NCBI GenBank assembly: GCA_009380045.1
Contig: WHSN01000025.1
Span: 1 to 32,913 of the forward strand
Origin: Luteitalea sp.
Lineage (GTDB): Bacteria > Acidobacteriota > Vicinamibacteria > Vicinamibacterales > CAVVIG01
Direction of reading: 5' to 3'
DNA length: 32,913 bases
Positions 31,834 to 32,913 of this stretch are shown here, in pieces; position 1 is the stretch's first letter; each line of letters opens with the position of its first letter. The position numbers and the translations under genes were made by a program. A model generated the notes under the pieces. The model was not told where the DNA came from, searched no databases, and saw only the letters and a list, made by a program, of their open reading frames with translations.

Positions 31834-32444
31834 TCACCGACCAGGCAGCGTTCACGGTGCCGGCCGCCTCCGGGAAGAAGATCGTCATCGCGACCGTTGC
31901 GGCGTTGCTTCTGGCGATCGTCATCTTGGTCACCGCCGTTCTGCCTGCCGAGTACGGCCTCGATCCGCTCGGGATCGGCGGGGCGCTCGGCCTGACGGCG
32001 CTCGCTGGCGATGGCTCCGCTGCGGTGGCGCGACAGAGCGGTGATTACAAGGTGGATTCGATTGAATTCGTGCTGGGCCCGTACCAGTCGGTCGAGTACA
32101 AGTACCGGCTCGCCCAGGATGCGACGATGCTGTTTTCGTGGCAGGCGACGGACAGGGTTGTCGCCGAGCTGCATAGCGAGCCGGATGGCGCGGCGCCCGG
32201 GTATGCGGAGAGCTTCGACCGGTTGGAGGGAACGGCCGGTGCCGGCAGCTTCAGGGCCCCGTTCCCAGGCATACACGGCTGGTACTGGGAGAATGCGGCA
32301 AGAAAGGAGTTGCGGATTTCGCTGAAGACGGCAGGGTTCTATACCGCCGCAACCGAATTCTTCGACGGCGACGCCATCGACCACCCGCTGACGGAGCGGT
32401 CGCTGTCGTCTGGAGAGCCTGAGCTCGCCACACAGCCGCGGTGA
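31830..32444 (+). CDS. Single-pass membrane-anchor protein next to HupE
   Basis: A 204-residue protein with one transmembrane helix (IVIATVAALLLAIVILVTAV), directly followed by LPAEYGLDPLGIGGALGLT, then a soluble beta-rich domain (EYKYRLAQDATMLFSWQATD and FPGIHGWYWENAARKELRIS). The LPAEYGxDPxGxGxxLGL pattern after the helix is one I associate with small anchor proteins encoded beside HupE-like genes in other bacteria. The start overlaps the HupE stop (ATGA), so the two are translationally coupled, which implies they work together. The soluble domain probably faces the periplasm. No enzyme motif is visible. Confidence 0.85.
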   Translation: MITDQAAFTVPAASGKKIVIATVAALLLAIVILVTAVLPAEYGLDPLGIGGALGLTALAGDGSAAVARQSGDYKVDSIEFVLGPYQSVEYKYRLAQDATMLFSWQATDRVVAELHSEPDGAAPGYAESFDRLEGTAGAGSFRAPFPGIHGWYWENAARKELRISLKTAGFYTAATEFFDGDAIDHPLTERSLSSGEPELATQPR

Positions 32445-32670
32445 CCTCGGCGGGCTGCGGGCCATCCGGCGGGCCGATCGAGGGCGAAGGTTCCGGCTGC
32501 TGAGCGGGTAGCCGCACATTGCACTGGCGGTCGCACGCGTGCGCCTGTAGAATATCCCGCCACTGCTGGTGTCGGCGCTCTGCCGACCTGGAACAGAAGA
32601 GGGCGGCCGGTATCGAAAAGATGCGTGGAGAGGGTCGAACGTGCCTGACATCGAGGGGGGACTTACCAGT

Positions 32671-32913
32671 ATGAAATATCGATTGGGAGCGGCAGTGATC
32701 GCAACGGTAGCAGCGAGTGTGGCGGTCGGCTTCGTGCTGGCCGGCAGCCCGGTCGCCGGCCAGGGGCAACCTGCGCCGTACAAGGCGGCGCGCACGGCGG
32801 ACGGGAAACCGAACCTGAACGGGATCTGGCAGGCGAACACGACCGCCAACTTCGATCTCGAGCCGCACGCGGCGAAGCCCTCGCCGGTGATTGCCATGGG
32901 CGCCGCGGGCGCG
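32671..32913 (+). CDS. Secreted PDLQGxW-family protein (copy 4), 3' truncated by window edge
   Basis: The first 81 codons of a gene that continues beyond the window. The signal peptide ends near VAGQG and is followed by YKAARTADGKPNLNGIWQAN, a divergent form of the family hallmark (N-L-N-G-I-W for D-L-Q-G-x-W). A G-rich ribosome binding site (GAGGGGGGA) precedes ATG 32671. The gap before it (32445-32670) holds a TAGAAT at 32548-32553, a CGCACGCGTGCG palindrome just upstream of that and small GTCGGC/GCCGAC arms, but no gene. Confidence 0.7.
   Translation, partial: MKYRLGAAVIATVAASVAVGFVLAGSPVAGQGQPAPYKAARTADGKPNLNGIWQANTTANFDLEPHAAKPSPVIAMGAAGA

Noticed and set aside
1-32913. CRISPR array, tRNA, rRNA, transposase or phage genes
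   Set aside because: I looked for spaced direct repeats, tRNA-like cloverleaf ends and transposase or integrase motifs and saw none. The repeats present are short tandem or inverted ones.

Overview
The window is GC-rich bacterial DNA. Its gene content suggests a soil or sediment Acidobacteriota genome, most like the Vicinamibacteria. The reasons are three long Oar-like TonB-dependent receptors with an N-terminal carboxypeptidase-regulatory domain, an ASPIC/UnbV (CRTAC1-like) lipoprotein next to a TPR protein, DUF5916 and DUF2934 proteins, and several copies of a secreted 'PDLQGxW' family. This assignment rests on family content; there is no rRNA or other marker in the window. I found no tRNA, rRNA, CRISPR array, transposase or integrase.

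Layout. Positions 1-1750 are a decayed stretch: the tail of an unidentified gene, a frameshifted mannosyl-3-phosphoglycerate phosphatase-like gene and a frameshifted DUF2934 gene. A full-length TonB-dependent receptor follows (1760-4843). Between it and 5339 lie two more relics, the C-terminus of a subclass-B3-like metallo-beta-lactamase and a frameshifted unknown fragment, which meet tail to tail. Positions 5340-7067 hold three AhpD-like (carboxymuconolactone decarboxylase fold) genes in tandem; the first appears to start at ATT. Positions 7300-12791 hold small-molecule and secreted-enzyme genes: NIPSNAP, a small lipoprotein, ThuA, an operon of MBL-fold hydrolase, PDLQGxW protein and alpha/beta hydrolase, and a HAD dehalogenase. 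A class II-like cytochrome c (12913) and a DUF5916 outer-membrane protein (13737-16100) follow.

Positions 16149-23422 are an array of three TonB-receptor units on the minus strand. Two are full length and one is an in-frame internal deletion of about 125 codons. All three share a TTGACA promoter and a 27-bp upstream element; the two full-length genes also share a 3' hairpin. Next come the CRTAC1-like lipoprotein and TPR pair (23684-27322), a PDLQGxW gene, a two-PRC-barrel protein, and another PDLQGxW gene on the minus strand. That last gene is separated from a cytochrome c lipoprotein / HupE-UreJ / membrane-anchor operon (30644-32444) by a repeat-rich divergent region. A fourth PDLQGxW gene runs off the right edge.

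Taken together this is an envelope-centred region: outer-membrane receptors, secreted or periplasmic proteins, haem proteins and lipoproteins. Many families are present in two to four local copies, and several copies are decaying, which points to repeated local duplication and deletion. The best candidates for something undescribed are the shared control module of the TonB array, the cytochrome/HupE/anchor operon with its repeat-bearing control region, and the multiplied PDLQGxW family.
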